Assembly (NCBI GenBank): GCA_016716435.1
Contig: JADJWI010000003.1
Span: 1 to 64,000 of the forward strand
Direction: 5' to 3'
From: Acidobacteriota bacterium
GTDB taxonomy: Bacteria > Acidobacteriota > Blastocatellia > Pyrinomonadales > Pyrinomonadaceae
Length of the DNA: 64,000 bases
Below are positions 24,311 to 34,038 of the stretch, piece by piece. Both the position numbers and the translations under genes were made by a program. Positions within the stretch are counted from its first letter, which is position 1; each line of letters begins with the position of its first letter. The notes beneath the pieces are model-generated. The model was not told where the DNA came from. It saw only the letters and a program-made list of their open reading frames with translations, and searched no databases.

Positions 24311-25111
24311 ATGAAAAAAGCATACCTTGCCGCGGTGGCACTACTTTTCGCCGTTAGCTGCGGAACGCCGGCCGCGGATCCGTTTGCCGGGCAGTGGCTC
24401 GACCTGACGCACGACTTTGACGAGAAGACCGTCTATTGGGTGACTGCCGAGCCTTTCAAGCGTACGACGGTTGCGGAAGGAACGACGGACAAGGGCTTTT
24501 ACTATTCAGCATACAACTTCTCCGGAGCCGAGCACGGCGGGACGCACCTCGATTCGCCGATCCATTTTGCCGAGGGTAAGAAGACCGCCGACCAGATCGA
24601 GATCAAGGAACTGATCGGGCCGGGCGTCAAGATCGACATTGCCGCCAAGGCCGAGGCCGACCGCGACTACTTGATCTCGACGGAAGATATAAAGGCGTGG
24701 GAAGCAGCGAACGGGCAGATAACCGAGGGCTCGATAATTCTCTTCAGGACCGGTTTTGCGAAACGCTGGCCGGACCTCAAGACCTATCTCGGCACCGACC
24801 AAAAGGGGCCGGACGCCGTCAAAGACCTTCATTTTCCGGGACTCGACCCCGCGGCCGCGAAATGGCTGGTCGAGAATAGAAAGATCAAGGCCGTCGGCAT
24901 CGATACGGCAAGCATCGACCGCGGGCAATCAACGACCTATGAGGCCCACGTTGCGCTAATGACGAACAACATACCGGCATTTGAGAACGTAGGCGATATG
25001 AGCCGCCTTCCCGCGAAAGGCTTCCACGTTTTTGCGTTCCCGATGAAGATAAAGGGCGGCTCGGGCGGGCCGCTCCGCATTGCTGCATTTCTTCCGGAAA
25101 AACAGCCCTAG
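24311..25111 (+). CDS. Cyclase-family hydrolase (kynurenine formamidase-like), lipoprotein
   Basis: The lipobox AVSCG marks a lipoprotein. The mature protein opens WLDLTHDFDEKTVYW and carries the metal-binding motif HGGTHLDSPIHF typical of the cyclase/formamidase superfamily. Later come VGIDTASIDRG and EAHVALMTNNIPAFEN. The substrate of such exported members is not settled; the cytoplasmic relatives hydrolyse N-formylkynurenine. The gene overlaps the convergent pta gene by four bases. Confidence 0.85.
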   Translation: MKKAYLAAVALLFAVSCGTPAADPFAGQWLDLTHDFDEKTVYWVTAEPFKRTTVAEGTTDKGFYYSAYNFSGAEHGGTHLDSPIHFAEGKKTADQIEIKELIGPGVKIDIAAKAEADRDYLISTEDIKAWEAANGQITEGSIILFRTGFAKRWPDLKTYLGTDQKGPDAVKDLHFPGLDPAAAKWLVENRKIKAVGIDTASIDRGQSTTYEAHVALMTNNIPAFENVGDMSRLPAKGFHVFAFPMKIKGGSGGPLRIAAFLPEKQP

Positions 25112-26118
25112 AAGTTCGCAGCCTTACGGGCCTGCGATTGGACGGCGGTGATGGCTACGGCATCGACGATGTCTTCGGCCTTGCAGCCGCGGGAGAGGTC
25201 GTTGCATGGGCGGTCGAGGCCTTGAAGGATCGGGCCGATGGCGGTCCCGCCGGTGAGGCGTTCGGTCAATTTGTAGGCGATGTTGCCGGCGTTGAGGTCG
25301 GGGAAGATGAGGACATTGGCACGGCCGGCGACCTCGGAGCCCGGAGCTTTTGACTCGGCGACCGAAGGAACTATCGCGGCATCGGCCTGCAGTTCGCCAT
25401 CGATGATCAGCTCAGGAAGCCGGGCTTTAACGGTCTTGGTCGCGGCGATCACCTTATCTAGCAGCTTGTGCTCGGCACTGCCTTTTGTTGAGAACGAGAG
25501 CATTGCGACACGCGGCTCGGCCTCGAGCAATGCCCGGCACGAATCAGCCGAAGCCATCGCGATCTCGGCGAGCTGCCCCGCATCGGGATCGATAACAACG
25601 CCGCAGTCTGCATAGATCATCGCTCCGCCCGCGCCAAACTTCACGTCCGGCACGACCATCAGAAAAAAGCTCGAGACGGTCTTGAAGCCCGGCTTTACGC
25701 CGATGCACCTGAGCGCGGCGGCGACCGTGTGCGCCGTCGTATTGGTCGCACCGGCTACAGAGCCATCGGCCCGTCCCTCGCGGACGAGAAGATTTCCGTA
25801 ATAGAGCGGATCCTTGACGGCCTGCTCGGCTTCTTCGAGCGTTATGCCCTTTGAACGGCGAAGTTCGTGGTAAAGCCTTGCGAGCCGCTCGCGGTCGTCG
25901 CTCTTGCGGTGGTCGATCAGCCGTATGCCGTTGAGATTTGCTCCCGTGTCGGCGGCGAGCTCGCGAATGCGTTCTTCATTGCCGAGCACGGTGATGTCCG
26001 CGATCCCATCGCGAACGCACATTTCGGCGGCGGCGAGCGTTCGGGCATCTTCGCCTTCGGGGAGGATGATGTGCTGGCGGTCGGCCGCGGCACGGCGGCG
26101 GATCTTTTCGAGGATCAT
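25108..26118 (-). CDS. pta: Phosphate acetyltransferase
   Basis: The 336 residues match the short form of phosphotransacetylase, without the N-terminal DRTGG part. Family segments include LPEGEDARTLAAAEM, GATNTTAHTVAAALRCIG, SADSCRALLEAEPRVAMLSF and FPDLNAGNIAYKLTERL. It converts acetyl-CoA and phosphate into acetyl phosphate. An acetate kinase gene is not in the window. Some members act on other acyl-CoAs, so the acetyl assignment is likely but not certain. Confidence 0.92.
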   Translation of the reverse strand: MILEKIRRRAAADRQHIILPEGEDARTLAAAEMCVRDGIADITVLGNEERIRELAADTGANLNGIRLIDHRKSDDRERLARLYHELRRSKGITLEEAEQAVKDPLYYGNLLVREGRADGSVAGATNTTAHTVAAALRCIGVKPGFKTVSSFFLMVVPDVKFGAGGAMIYADCGVVIDPDAGQLAEIAMASADSCRALLEAEPRVAMLSFSTKGSAEHKLLDKVIAATKTVKARLPELIIDGELQADAAIVPSVAESKAPGSEVAGRANVLIFPDLNAGNIAYKLTERLTGGTAIGPILQGLDRPCNDLSRGCKAEDIVDAVAITAVQSQARKAANF

Positions 26119-26226
26119 ATCCGTTTACAGGCTAACGCTTGCGAATTTAGCATACAACCCGGCGGCGGGAAACTTGCACAAACCGACTCGGCTGAATAGA
26201 CTTGGGCTATCCCCGATAGGATCGTT

Positions 26227-26766
26227 ATGAGCAAGAGCAAAACCATCTCTGCCGACGAGGCACGACCCGTTAAGCGGAAGCGCGAGGCCAAGGGCCGGAT
26301 GCGCAATTTCCTTATGTTCCTGCCGAACATGGTCGTCCTGCTCGGCCGGCTCCTAAAGGATGCGAGGGTTCCGACCGGGGAAAAAGCACTCTTCCTGGCC
26401 GCGATCGTTTATGTGATCTCGCCCATCGATCTGATACCGGACATTTTCCCCTTCATTGGCCAGGTAGATGATATCTACGTGGTCGCTCTCTCCTTACTGC
26501 GTTTGGTCAATCGGACGGACGAAGAGGTCGTCCGGCGACATTGGACAGGCGGCGGCGACATAGTTTCGCTGGCGGATTCCATCGCGAGCATTGCCCCGAT
26601 GCTCTTGCCGAAGCGTGTTTCGCGAGTGCTCACCTCGCGGGTCGAACTCGCCGAGAGCGGAAAGCTGCTCGGCAACATTGCTAACCGAAATGCCCCGGTA
26701 ATGGTCGAGCTGCCGGAGCCGGACAGCCGGCCGGTGGTCGAGTCCGGTTCGCGAATGCCCAGCTAG
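26227..26766 (+). CDS. YkvA-family (DUF1232) membrane protein
   Basis: The 179-residue protein has the DUF1232 signature EKALFLAAIVYVISPIDLIP followed by DIFPFIGQVDDIYVVALSL, which forms a short hydrophobic hairpin. The N-terminus is basic (KSKTISADEARPVKRKREAKG). The function of the family is unknown. It stands alone between pta and the Clp gene. Confidence 0.85.
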   Translation: MSKSKTISADEARPVKRKREAKGRMRNFLMFLPNMVVLLGRLLKDARVPTGEKALFLAAIVYVISPIDLIPDIFPFIGQVDDIYVVALSLLRLVNRTDEEVVRRHWTGGGDIVSLADSIASIAPMLLPKRVSRVLTSRVELAESGKLLGNIANRNAPVMVELPEPDSRPVVESGSRMPS

Positions 26767-26907
26767 ATCAGGAAAAATAAATCTGGATTTACCCTTTGTT
26801 TAAGACTATTAAGGGCTAGCTCGTTGAATTTAATCCAGTAAATGATTGCCGATCCCGCCGGTCCATCCGCTATAATTGCGGGTACCGATTCGGCCGAGGC
26901 CTATCTT

Positions 26908-29322
26908 ATGTTCGAACGCTATTCAGAACGTTCACGCAGGGTGATCTTTTTTGCCCGTTATGAAGCACTTCAATACGGGTCGCAGGTCATCGCCCCCGAG
27001 CATCTCTTGCTCGGCCTCATGCGTGAAGATAAAACGGTCGGCGCACGATTCTTCCCTTACCGAAGATCGATCTCCGTTGAAGCGATTCGCCGCGATGTTG
27101 AGGAGCGGATCGCCATACGCGACCGCATTCCGCAGTCGGCCGAGCTTCACCTTTCGCCCGAGGCAAAGAAGGTGCTTTTCTGGGCGAGCGAGGAAAGCCG
27201 CCACTTAAAAAGCACAAAGATCCGCCCCGAGCATCTGCTTGCCGGCCTGCTCCGCGAGGAGAAGACCGTCTCGGCGGAGATACTTTTCAAATACGGCGTT
27301 CGGGTCGAGGATGTCCGCGATGAGATCGTCCGACAGACCTCCAAGCCGATACCCGCACCGCCGGCCGCCACTCAAGGCCAGCCGGGCGAGCAGAAACAAG
27401 CCGGACTCGCCGAGTATACGCGGGACCTGACAGCCGAGGCACAGCAAGGCAAGCTTGACCCGCTGGTCGGCCGCGGTCCCGAGACCGAACGCCTTATCGA
27501 GATCCTCTGCCGCCGAACGAAGAACAATCCCGTGCTTATCGGCGAATCCGGTGTTGGCAAGACAGCGATAATCGAAGGGCTTGCCCAGCGGATCGTTGAC
27601 CGAGCGGTCCCGACCTTTCTTGAAAACAAACGCATACTTTCGCTCGACCTTTCAGCACTGGTCGCCGGTACGAAGTACCGCGGGCAGTTTGAGGAACGCC
27701 TCAAGAAAGTGATGGCAGAGGTGCGGCAAGAGCCCGAGGTCATCATCTTCATCGACGAAATTCACACACTGGTCGGAGCAGGCTCGGCCGAGGGCACGCT
27801 CGATGCGGCAAACATCTTAAAACCGGCACTTTCACGCGGCGAGATGCAATGCATCGGCGCGACAACGCCCGCCGAATACCGCAAATCGATCGAACGCGAC
27901 AGGGCGCTCGAGCGGCGATTTCAGGCCGTTCAGGTCGATCCGCCGAGCGAGGCCGACGCGCTTGAGATCATCCGCGGCATCGTTGACCGCTACGAAGCAT
28001 TTCATCAGGTCCGCTACACGCGTACAGCCATCGAGGCGGCGGTTTCGCAGTCGAACCGCTACATCACCGATCGCTTTCTGCCGGACAAAGCCATTGACCT
28101 GCTTGATGAAGCAGGCTCGCGTGCCAAGCTCCGCTATCAGCAGGAAAGCTCGGCTGAGCCTTCGTGGAAAGAGGCGGTCGAAAGCTGGAAGCGCGTCGCT
28201 GCGAATGAAGATCAGCTTATCTCGTATGAGCTTCGCAACATCGAGCAATCGCTCGGTGCGGTCGAGGTGACAAAAGACGATGTTGACGATGTTGTCGCCC
28301 GCTGGACCGGCATTCCGGTAGCGTCGATCCGTGCAGAAGAATCGAAGAAGCTGCTTGAGATCGAGGCCGAGCTTCACAAACGCGTCATTGCCCAGCGGCC
28401 GGCCATTTCCGCACTCGCGAGGGCGATCCGCCGCTCGCGTGCGGGGCTCAAGAATCCGAGCCGCCCGGTCGGTTCGTTCCTTTTCCTCGGGCCGACAGGC
28501 GTCGGAAAGACCGAGGTCGCAAAAAGCCTTGCCGAATATCTTTTCGCCTCGGAGCGTTCGCTCATCCGCTTTGATATGAGCGAATTTATGGAAAAGCATT
28601 CGGTCTCGAAATTCATCGGCTCGCCTCCCGGATACGTCGGGCATGAAGAAGGCGGACAGCTCACTGAAAAGCTTCGCCGCTCGCCTTACTCGGTAGTGCT
28701 CTTTGACGAGATCGAGAAAGCGCATCCGGACGTAGCGAACCTTTTGCTGCAGGTCTTTGAGGACGGAACGCTGACCGATGCCCAGGGGACGGTGGTCGAT
28801 TGCCGCAACGCGATCTTTATAATGACCTCGAACATCGGCGCCCGTTCGATACAGAAACGCGGAAAACTCGGCTTTCAGGCCGGCGTGGATGCTTCGCGTG
28901 AAAAACTCGAGGAACAGGTAATGAGCGAGGTAAAGCAGGCATTTGCGCCGGAGTTCATCAACCGGCTTGACGAAGTAATAATCTTTGACGAGCTCACCGA
29001 TGCCGACCTTGAAATGATAATCGAGCTTGAGATCGGACGGCTCAATTTACGGCTGGCCGGCCGCGATATGACGCTTCGGCTGACGGACGAGGCCCGCCGC
29101 TGGTTCATCGATAAGACCTGCGCCGACCGCACTTACGGTGCGAGGCCGCTGAAGCGTGCGATCCAGCGATACATCGAGGACGAGCTTTCCGAAGCTCTCA
29201 TCCAGGGCGAGATCTCGGAGCTGAGCGACGTTGAGGTCGCGGTGAAGGATGGCACGCTGAACATCCGCGAAGTTCTGCCCGCCGGGCTTGAAGAGCAGTT
29301 TCAGCGAGCCGGAAAGGCATAA
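26908..29322 (+). CDS. ClpA/ClpC-type AAA+ protease unfoldase
   Basis: The protein has about 804 residues from the ATG at 26908 (MFERYSERSRRVIFFARYEA), the usual ClpC opening; the upstream ATG at 26842 adds an unlike extension. Two Clp-N repeats come first, then ATPase 1 with GESGVGKTAIIEG and IDEIHTLVGAG, a short middle region, and ATPase 2 with GPTGVGKTEVAKS and FDEIEKAHP. KLGF after IGARSIQKRG sits where ClpP-binding loops occur, so it probably feeds ClpP. No clpP or clpS is in the window. The short middle region differs from typical ClpC and ClpB, and a name beyond ClpA/ClpC type is not safe. Confidence 0.9.
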   Translation: MFERYSERSRRVIFFARYEALQYGSQVIAPEHLLLGLMREDKTVGARFFPYRRSISVEAIRRDVEERIAIRDRIPQSAELHLSPEAKKVLFWASEESRHLKSTKIRPEHLLAGLLREEKTVSAEILFKYGVRVEDVRDEIVRQTSKPIPAPPAATQGQPGEQKQAGLAEYTRDLTAEAQQGKLDPLVGRGPETERLIEILCRRTKNNPVLIGESGVGKTAIIEGLAQRIVDRAVPTFLENKRILSLDLSALVAGTKYRGQFEERLKKVMAEVRQEPEVIIFIDEIHTLVGAGSAEGTLDAANILKPALSRGEMQCIGATTPAEYRKSIERDRALERRFQAVQVDPPSEADALEIIRGIVDRYEAFHQVRYTRTAIEAAVSQSNRYITDRFLPDKAIDLLDEAGSRAKLRYQQESSAEPSWKEAVESWKRVAANEDQLISYELRNIEQSLGAVEVTKDDVDDVVARWTGIPVASIRAEESKKLLEIEAELHKRVIAQRPAISALARAIRRSRAGLKNPSRPVGSFLFLGPTGVGKTEVAKSLAEYLFASERSLIRFDMSEFMEKHSVSKFIGSPPGYVGHEEGGQLTEKLRRSPYSVVLFDEIEKAHPDVANLLLQVFEDGTLTDAQGTVVDCRNAIFIMTSNIGARSIQKRGKLGFQAGVDASREKLEEQVMSEVKQAFAPEFINRLDEVIIFDELTDADLEMIIELEIGRLNLRLAGRDMTLRLTDEARRWFIDKTCADRTYGARPLKRAIQRYIEDELSEALIQGEISELSDVEVAVKDGTLNIREVLPAGLEEQFQRAGKA

Positions 29323-29346
29323 GCCATTGCTCAGCAATAACTCAGT

Positions 29347-29383
29347 AAAGCCCAAGCTTTCGTAAAAGAAACGCTTGGGCTTT
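29347..29383 (+). terminator. Terminator after the Clp gene
   Basis: AAAGCCCAAGC and GCTTGGGCTTT form a perfect 11-bp stem around a 15-base loop, with T-rich bases after it. It lies about 25 bases past the stop codon. The 218 bases from here to the bamA start hold a TATAAT at 29406 without a clear -35 box. Confidence 0.85.
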
Positions 29384-29601
29384 CGATTTTCCGTGCGATT
29401 CCCTGTATAATTCGGGGTTTTGCCGACGCTATGCGATGAAGGCAACCTGATACTGCCCGGTCGAATCATACGACGCGTATTTTACCGTCATTGAAAAGCC
29501 GTCAGCGATTGGATATTCTAGCGAATTAAATTGTTAGTATGGCGGCTTCTGCGGGCCCAAAAAGCCTGCGAGATCGCATTATTTAAGGAATTCCTATTTT
29601 T

Positions 29602-32600
29602 ATGCAGAAAGTGAGCGCGTTCGGATTGGCTCTATTAAGCCTGACATTCATGGCTCTCCCGCTCAGAGCTGCCGCAGGCGACGAGACACGAGCGGAAACG
29701 CCTGTTCCCGCCGTGGCCAACGAACAGCAGATCGTCGAATCGGTAGATATTCAGGGAAACCGCCGTCTTCGCGATGAGGACCTGCTTTATTACATTCGCA
29801 CACGCCCCGGCGATGTTTACGACCCGGCGGCTCTTGAACGCGATCTACGCGAACTTCTCTCGCTCAACTTTTTTGATAAAACAGCAACCCGCGTTCTGAC
29901 GACCGACGGTGTTCGCGGCGGCATCAACGTGATCTTTGAGGTCCGCGAGTGGCCTATCATCCGCGACCTTCAGTTTCGCGGGCTCAAGGCCGTGCAAGAA
30001 TCCGACGTGCTCAAGGCTTTTCGCGAACAGCGGGCCGGTATTTCGAAGGAAGCCGTTTACGACCCCGTAAAGGCACGTGGTGCGACCCGCATCCTTCGCG
30101 AACTGCTTGCCTCCCGCGGCTACCCGAACGCGACCGTAAAGATAGAGGAAGAAGAGGTTTCGGCCACCTCTATCGCCGTCACGTTTGCTATCGAACAAGG
30201 CTTCCGCTCGCGGATCGTTGAGATAGCCTTTGAAGGCAACGAGAACTTCAAGGACGGCGAGCTGCGAAACGCGCTTGAGCTTGTAAGAGAGACCGGCCTT
30301 ATTTCGCGCTTTCAAGGACAGGACATTCTTGATATGCAGAAGCTGCAGTTTGACCTGCAGAAGAATGTTCGCTCGTACATGTTCTCAAAGGGCTATTTTC
30401 AGGCCCGCATCGGTGACCCGGTCGTCGAAGGCCTCGGCGTAAAGCGGACCAGCTTCATTCCGTTCATCGTTCTGCCGCTTCCGCTTATTTCATCAAAGGA
30501 CGACACACTCAAGATCACCGTGCCGATAACCGAAGGCAAGATCTTCCGCGTTGGCGAACTGAAAGTCGAGGGCAACTCGATCTATTCCGAGGAGCAGATC
30601 CTTGGGGCGGTCGGGCTGAAAAAAGGCGAGATCGCAAATGGCAAGCGTCTGCAGGACGCGGTTTACGAAGACCTCAAGCAGGTCTACGGAAACCAAGGCT
30701 TCGTTAATTACAACGCCGAGTTCGAGCCGAATTTCCGCGACAACCCGGACAATCCGAACGAGGGTATCGTCGATATCACGATTCTCATTGAGGAAGGAAA
30801 GCAGTTCTCGCTCCGTCGGCTCGAATTTACCGGAAATACGTTTACTCGCGATCGAGTGCTCCGCCGTGAATTTCTTTTGAACGAAGGCGACATCTATAAC
30901 CAGCGGGCACTTGAGATCTCGCTAGCCCGTGTCAACCAGACGCAGTACTTCGACCCGATCGACAAGGACCAGGACGTAGAAACGCGGACGGACGAAGACC
31001 AGGGCGACGTTGACCTCGTCGTCAAGGTCAAGGAAAAAGGCCGCCAGCAGATATCTTTCAACGGAGGCGTCTCGGGCATCGGCGGCTCATTCTTCGGGCT
31101 TGAATATTCGACCAATAACCTCGCCGGCCGCGGAGAGGTTCTTTCGCTCGCTTTCGGTGCGGGCAACCGCCAGCAGAGCTTCCAGCTTTCTTATCAGGAG
31201 CCGTACTTCCGCGACCGCCCGATCTCGGTCGGCGCCTCGCTTTTCGCCTCGCGATACAAGTTCTTCGGCGAGGGTACGTTCCTGACGCAGAATGCGAACG
31301 TACTCGAGGATCTCTTTAACCCATTTGGCCAGGTCGTTACTGATGAGAGTAATCTCTTTACCCAGACAACTATCGGTGGTTCGCTCTTTGCGACGGCACC
31401 GCTTTCCGAACTCTTTTTCAAGAAGCGACCGTTCTCGACCTTCTCGCGCGTCGGGCTTTCGTATTCGCTGACGAGCACTTCGATCTCCGATCCGCCGATC
31501 AATGAGTCGGCAGACCCGGCGGCACGGATCCCGATCATCTATCGTCAGCCGGGCATTATCACCAGCCGCGTGACCGGATCTTTTGTTTACGATACGCGGC
31601 AGCCGGCGGCAAATGGCATCGACACAAACAGCGGCACCCAGCTTTCGCTTTCGCTCGCATTTGCCGGCCTCGGCGGCGACGTGCGGACCTATCAGCCGAA
31701 CATCACATTTTCAAAGTTCATCCCGGTCCGCCGCAAGAACAGCCGAAATCCGGAAGTGTTCGCATTCCGCATCCTCGCCGGAACGGTCGGAAGCTGGTCG
31801 ACAAGCCAGGCCGTCCGCGACGCAAACTCGATCTCGTTCATCGGCGGCGTGCCGATCTTTGAGCGTTACTTCCTCGGCAGCGAAAATGACGTCCGCGGCT
31901 ATAACTCGCGAGCCATCGGGCCGATCGCACCGTTCGATACGTACGTGACGACGCGGAACGTTTCCGTCGCGACCAACCCTGTTGGCACGCCGACACCGAT
32001 CACGGGCTTCCCGACCGGTTCTCCGATCCCGAGTCAGATCGCCGCCATCGGCCAGTTGACCGGCCCGGACGGAGCGAACCCTGCACTCTTTTCACGCAAT
32101 TTCCGCTTTATCGGCGGCGATACGCAGTTGCTCGGCAACTTTGAATACCGCATTCCGATCTTTGGCCCGGCGACGCTGGCGGCATTTGCGGATATCGGAA
32201 CGGTCTTTAACCTTCGGAAATCGGGAACTCAGCGGATCAATAGTGAATTTTTAAACGACGACGTTTTCCTCGGGGCTGGCCGCATTACGGCACTCGGGCT
32301 GATCAATACGCCCGTACTCGAAAGCAGCTTTGGCAGCATTCTTTACTACCGCGGCCGTGTGATGACGAAGACCGACTTCGTTAACGAATTCTGCCGCGGT
32401 AACCGATTCGGCTGCCCGACCTCGCTTTCACCCGAAGTGCAGCAGTTTTTCCTTCGCGGCGAGGCCCAGCAGAATTCGCTGCTTCGCGTGGATGATGCCG
32501 CATTCAGCAAGATCGGCGACTTTAAGGCAACGGTCGGGCTTGAACTTCGCGTTCAGGTGCCGGTGGTCAATGTCCCCTTCCGGTTGATCTACTACTACAA

Positions 32601-32697
32601 CCCGAACGGTAAGTTTGGGTTTACGGAAGATCTGCCGGGAATTTTTCTACCGGGACAACGGAGCGGTTTCAGGTTTACGGTCGGCCGCACATTTTAA
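29602..32697 (+). CDS. bamA: BamA/Omp85-family outer membrane assembly protein
   Basis: A signal peptide ending near LRAAAG precedes a chain of POTRA domains. The first begins VESVDIQGNRRLRDEDLLYY, and later ones begin IVEIAFEGNENFKDGEL, RVGELKVEGNSIYSEEQI and SLRRLEFTGNTFTRDRV. The C-terminal half is a 16-strand type barrel with the RGY-like segment NDVRGYNSRAIGP and a final Phe (FTVGRTF). At 1031 residues it is longer than E. coli BamA because of inserted loops rich in Gly, Pro and Thr. It should insert outer membrane proteins. The skp, fabZ and lpxA genes that follow are the classic neighbours of bamA. Confidence 0.93.
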   Translation: MQKVSAFGLALLSLTFMALPLRAAAGDETRAETPVPAVANEQQIVESVDIQGNRRLRDEDLLYYIRTRPGDVYDPAALERDLRELLSLNFFDKTATRVLTTDGVRGGINVIFEVREWPIIRDLQFRGLKAVQESDVLKAFREQRAGISKEAVYDPVKARGATRILRELLASRGYPNATVKIEEEEVSATSIAVTFAIEQGFRSRIVEIAFEGNENFKDGELRNALELVRETGLISRFQGQDILDMQKLQFDLQKNVRSYMFSKGYFQARIGDPVVEGLGVKRTSFIPFIVLPLPLISSKDDTLKITVPITEGKIFRVGELKVEGNSIYSEEQILGAVGLKKGEIANGKRLQDAVYEDLKQVYGNQGFVNYNAEFEPNFRDNPDNPNEGIVDITILIEEGKQFSLRRLEFTGNTFTRDRVLRREFLLNEGDIYNQRALEISLARVNQTQYFDPIDKDQDVETRTDEDQGDVDLVVKVKEKGRQQISFNGGVSGIGGSFFGLEYSTNNLAGRGEVLSLAFGAGNRQQSFQLSYQEPYFRDRPISVGASLFASRYKFFGEGTFLTQNANVLEDLFNPFGQVVTDESNLFTQTTIGGSLFATAPLSELFFKKRPFSTFSRVGLSYSLTSTSISDPPINESADPAARIPIIYRQPGIITSRVTGSFVYDTRQPAANGIDTNSGTQLSLSLAFAGLGGDVRTYQPNITFSKFIPVRRKNSRNPEVFAFRILAGTVGSWSTSQAVRDANSISFIGGVPIFERYFLGSENDVRGYNSRAIGPIAPFDTYVTTRNVSVATNPVGTPTPITGFPTGSPIPSQIAAIGQLTGPDGANPALFSRNFRFIGGDTQLLGNFEYRIPIFGPATLAAFADIGTVFNLRKSGTQRINSEFLNDDVFLGAGRITALGLINTPVLESSFGSILYYRGRVMTKTDFVNEFCRGNRFGCPTSLSPEVQQFFLRGEAQQNSLLRVDDAAFSKIGDFKATVGLELRVQVPVVNVPFRLIYYYNPNGKFGFTEDLPGIFLPGQRSGFRFTVGRTF

Positions 32698-32738
32698 CCC
32701 GGCAGCTTAGGCGGCCGTTTTCGCGAGGCGGCCGTTGT

Positions 32739-32768
32739 TTGACTTAGCATTCGCGGATAAAATATCAT
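32739..32768 (+). promoter_or_regulatory. Candidate promoter for the skp-fabZ-lpxA genes
   Basis: TTGACT is followed after 18 bases by TATCAT, about 120 bases before the skp start. A short palindrome-rich piece (CGGCCG twice) precedes it just after the bamA stop. The match is fair and unsupported by other evidence. Confidence 0.35.
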
Positions 32769-32887
32769 CGTAATTCTTTTTGCCTGCAAGCGATCACGTT
32801 AGCAACGCATAGGGCCTGTTTCGTTTCTAAGTATTTTACAGAAGATCAGGACGACTTCAGGGAAGTAAGTAGGAGTTAGTTTAAGCA

Positions 32888-33487
32888 ATGAAAAAAGTAC
32901 TATTTTTAGCAGTAACGTTGGTTTTTGCGGGTGTATTCGCCGCTCCGGCCTATTCGCAGGGCACGACGGGAGCAGCAGCGGGCAGCAAGATGGGCTGGAT
33001 CGATACCCGTTTCTTTGGCGATGAGAAAGAAGGCATCAAGCGGCTGGCCGCAGCCTACCTCGCTCTTGAAAAAGAGGCACAGCCGAAAGAGCAGGAACTC
33101 GTCGGCATTCAGAACCGCCTTCAGGCGATCGCGACCGAGATCAACACTATTCGGACTGCCGCCGCTGCCCCGAACGCACCGCCGTTCAACCCGCGGACCA
33201 TCACCGATAAACAGGACGAAGCCGCTCGGCTTCAGCGTGAAGGCGAGTTCAAAAAGAAGGAATTCGACGCCTTTCTCGAAAAGCGGTCAGGCGAGCTCCT
33301 TGGCCCGGTCAATCAGGACATCGTCCAGCGAATCAGTGATTTTGCAAAGCAGAAGGGATATACTGTCGTTTTCGACATCTCGAAAATGGCGGAGGCCGGT
33401 GCGATCTTGCACCTCGACCCCTCGACCGATATCACGAAGGAATTCATTACCTTCTACAACGCACGCCCGGCAACGGCTCAGCGGTAG
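32888..33487 (+). CDS. skp: OmpH/Skp-family periplasmic chaperone
   Basis: A signal peptide (KKVLFLAVTLVFAGVFAAPAYSQ) is followed by the OmpH pattern: a short beta strand (KMGWIDTRFFGD), long charged helices (LALEKEAQPKEQELVGIQNR, DEAARLQREGEFKKKEFDAF) and a closing strand pair KQKGYTVVFDISK. Skp trimers hold unfolded outer membrane proteins on their way to BamA, which fits the gene just upstream. A TAGGAG ribosome site precedes the start. Confidence 0.88.
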   Translation: MKKVLFLAVTLVFAGVFAAPAYSQGTTGAAAGSKMGWIDTRFFGDEKEGIKRLAAAYLALEKEAQPKEQELVGIQNRLQAIATEINTIRTAAAAPNAPPFNPRTITDKQDEAARLQREGEFKKKEFDAFLEKRSGELLGPVNQDIVQRISDFAKQKGYTVVFDISKMAEAGAILHLDPSTDITKEFITFYNARPATAQR

Positions 33488-33526
33488 TTGGCTTCGGCTT
33501 TGACCCTGAAAACGTAAGCAGCAGGC

Positions 33527-33560
33527 GGCCGGCGGGAACTTGCTCCTGTCGGCCGTTGGC
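33527..33560 (+). terminator. Hairpin between skp and fabZ
   Basis: GGCCGGCGGGA and TCCTGTCGGCC form an 11-bp RNA stem with two GU pairs and a six-base loop. After six more bases comes TTTTATTATT. This could be an attenuating or weak terminator inside the envelope operon. Confidence 0.45.
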
Positions 33561-33586
33561 TTTTATTATTAACAGTGCTTTCCCCA

Positions 33587-34036
33587 ATGGCCATTTACGA
33601 TTCGATAGCGATCCAAGAGATACTTCCGCACCGTTATCCCTTCTTGCTCGTTGATAAGATCATCGAGCTTGAGCCCCGCGTCCGGATAGTCGGCATCAAG
33701 CAGGTAACGACGAACGAGCAATTCTTCCAAGGCCACTTTCCGGGCGTTCCGGTAATGCCCGGAGTTTTGCAGATCGAGGCACTTGCGCAGGTCGGTGCGA
33801 TCCTTGCCCTTCGCGAGTTTGAGGACCGCGACGAAAAGATCCCCTATTTCAGCGGCATCGAGAATGCGAAGTTTCGTCGCCCGGTCGTCCCGGGCGATAC
33901 GCTCCGGCTTGAGGTCACGGCCCTCCGGATCGGGTCGCGCATTCAGAAGATGCGGGGCGTGGCGACCGTTGACGGAAACGTCGCGACCGAGGCGATAATC
34001 ACAAGCGTGATCGCACCGCGAACGCCTAAGGAGTAA
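33587..34036 (+). CDS. fabZ: 3-hydroxyacyl-ACP dehydratase FabZ
   Basis: From the ATG at 33587 the protein has about 149 residues. It carries the hot-dog fold signature ILPHRYPFLLVDKI, then EQFFQGHFPGVPVMPGVLQI with the catalytic His, and EALAQVGAI with the catalytic Glu. FabZ removes water from 3-hydroxyacyl-ACP in fatty acid synthesis. Together with LpxA it competes for 3-hydroxyacyl-ACP, and the two genes are commonly linked. A GTG twelve bases upstream is a less likely start. Confidence 0.95.
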   Translation: MAIYDSIAIQEILPHRYPFLLVDKIIELEPRVRIVGIKQVTTNEQFFQGHFPGVPVMPGVLQIEALAQVGAILALREFEDRDEKIPYFSGIENAKFRRPVVPGDTLRLEVTALRIGSRIQKMRGVATVDGNVATEAIITSVIAPRTPKE

Positions 34037-34038
34037 CC

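Noticed and set aside
26842..26907. Upstream ATG as the start of the Clp protein
   Set aside because: The 22 added residues are unlike any Clp N-terminus, while MFERYSERSRRVIFFARYEA at 26908 is the standard opening.
27832..28725. 297-residue open frame antisense to the Clp gene
   Set aside because: The Clp ATPase motifs fully explain the sequence on the plus strand.
32700..32735. Terminator after bamA from the repeated GGCGGCCG
   Set aside because: The copies are mainly direct repeats of a short palindrome, without a stable stem and T run.
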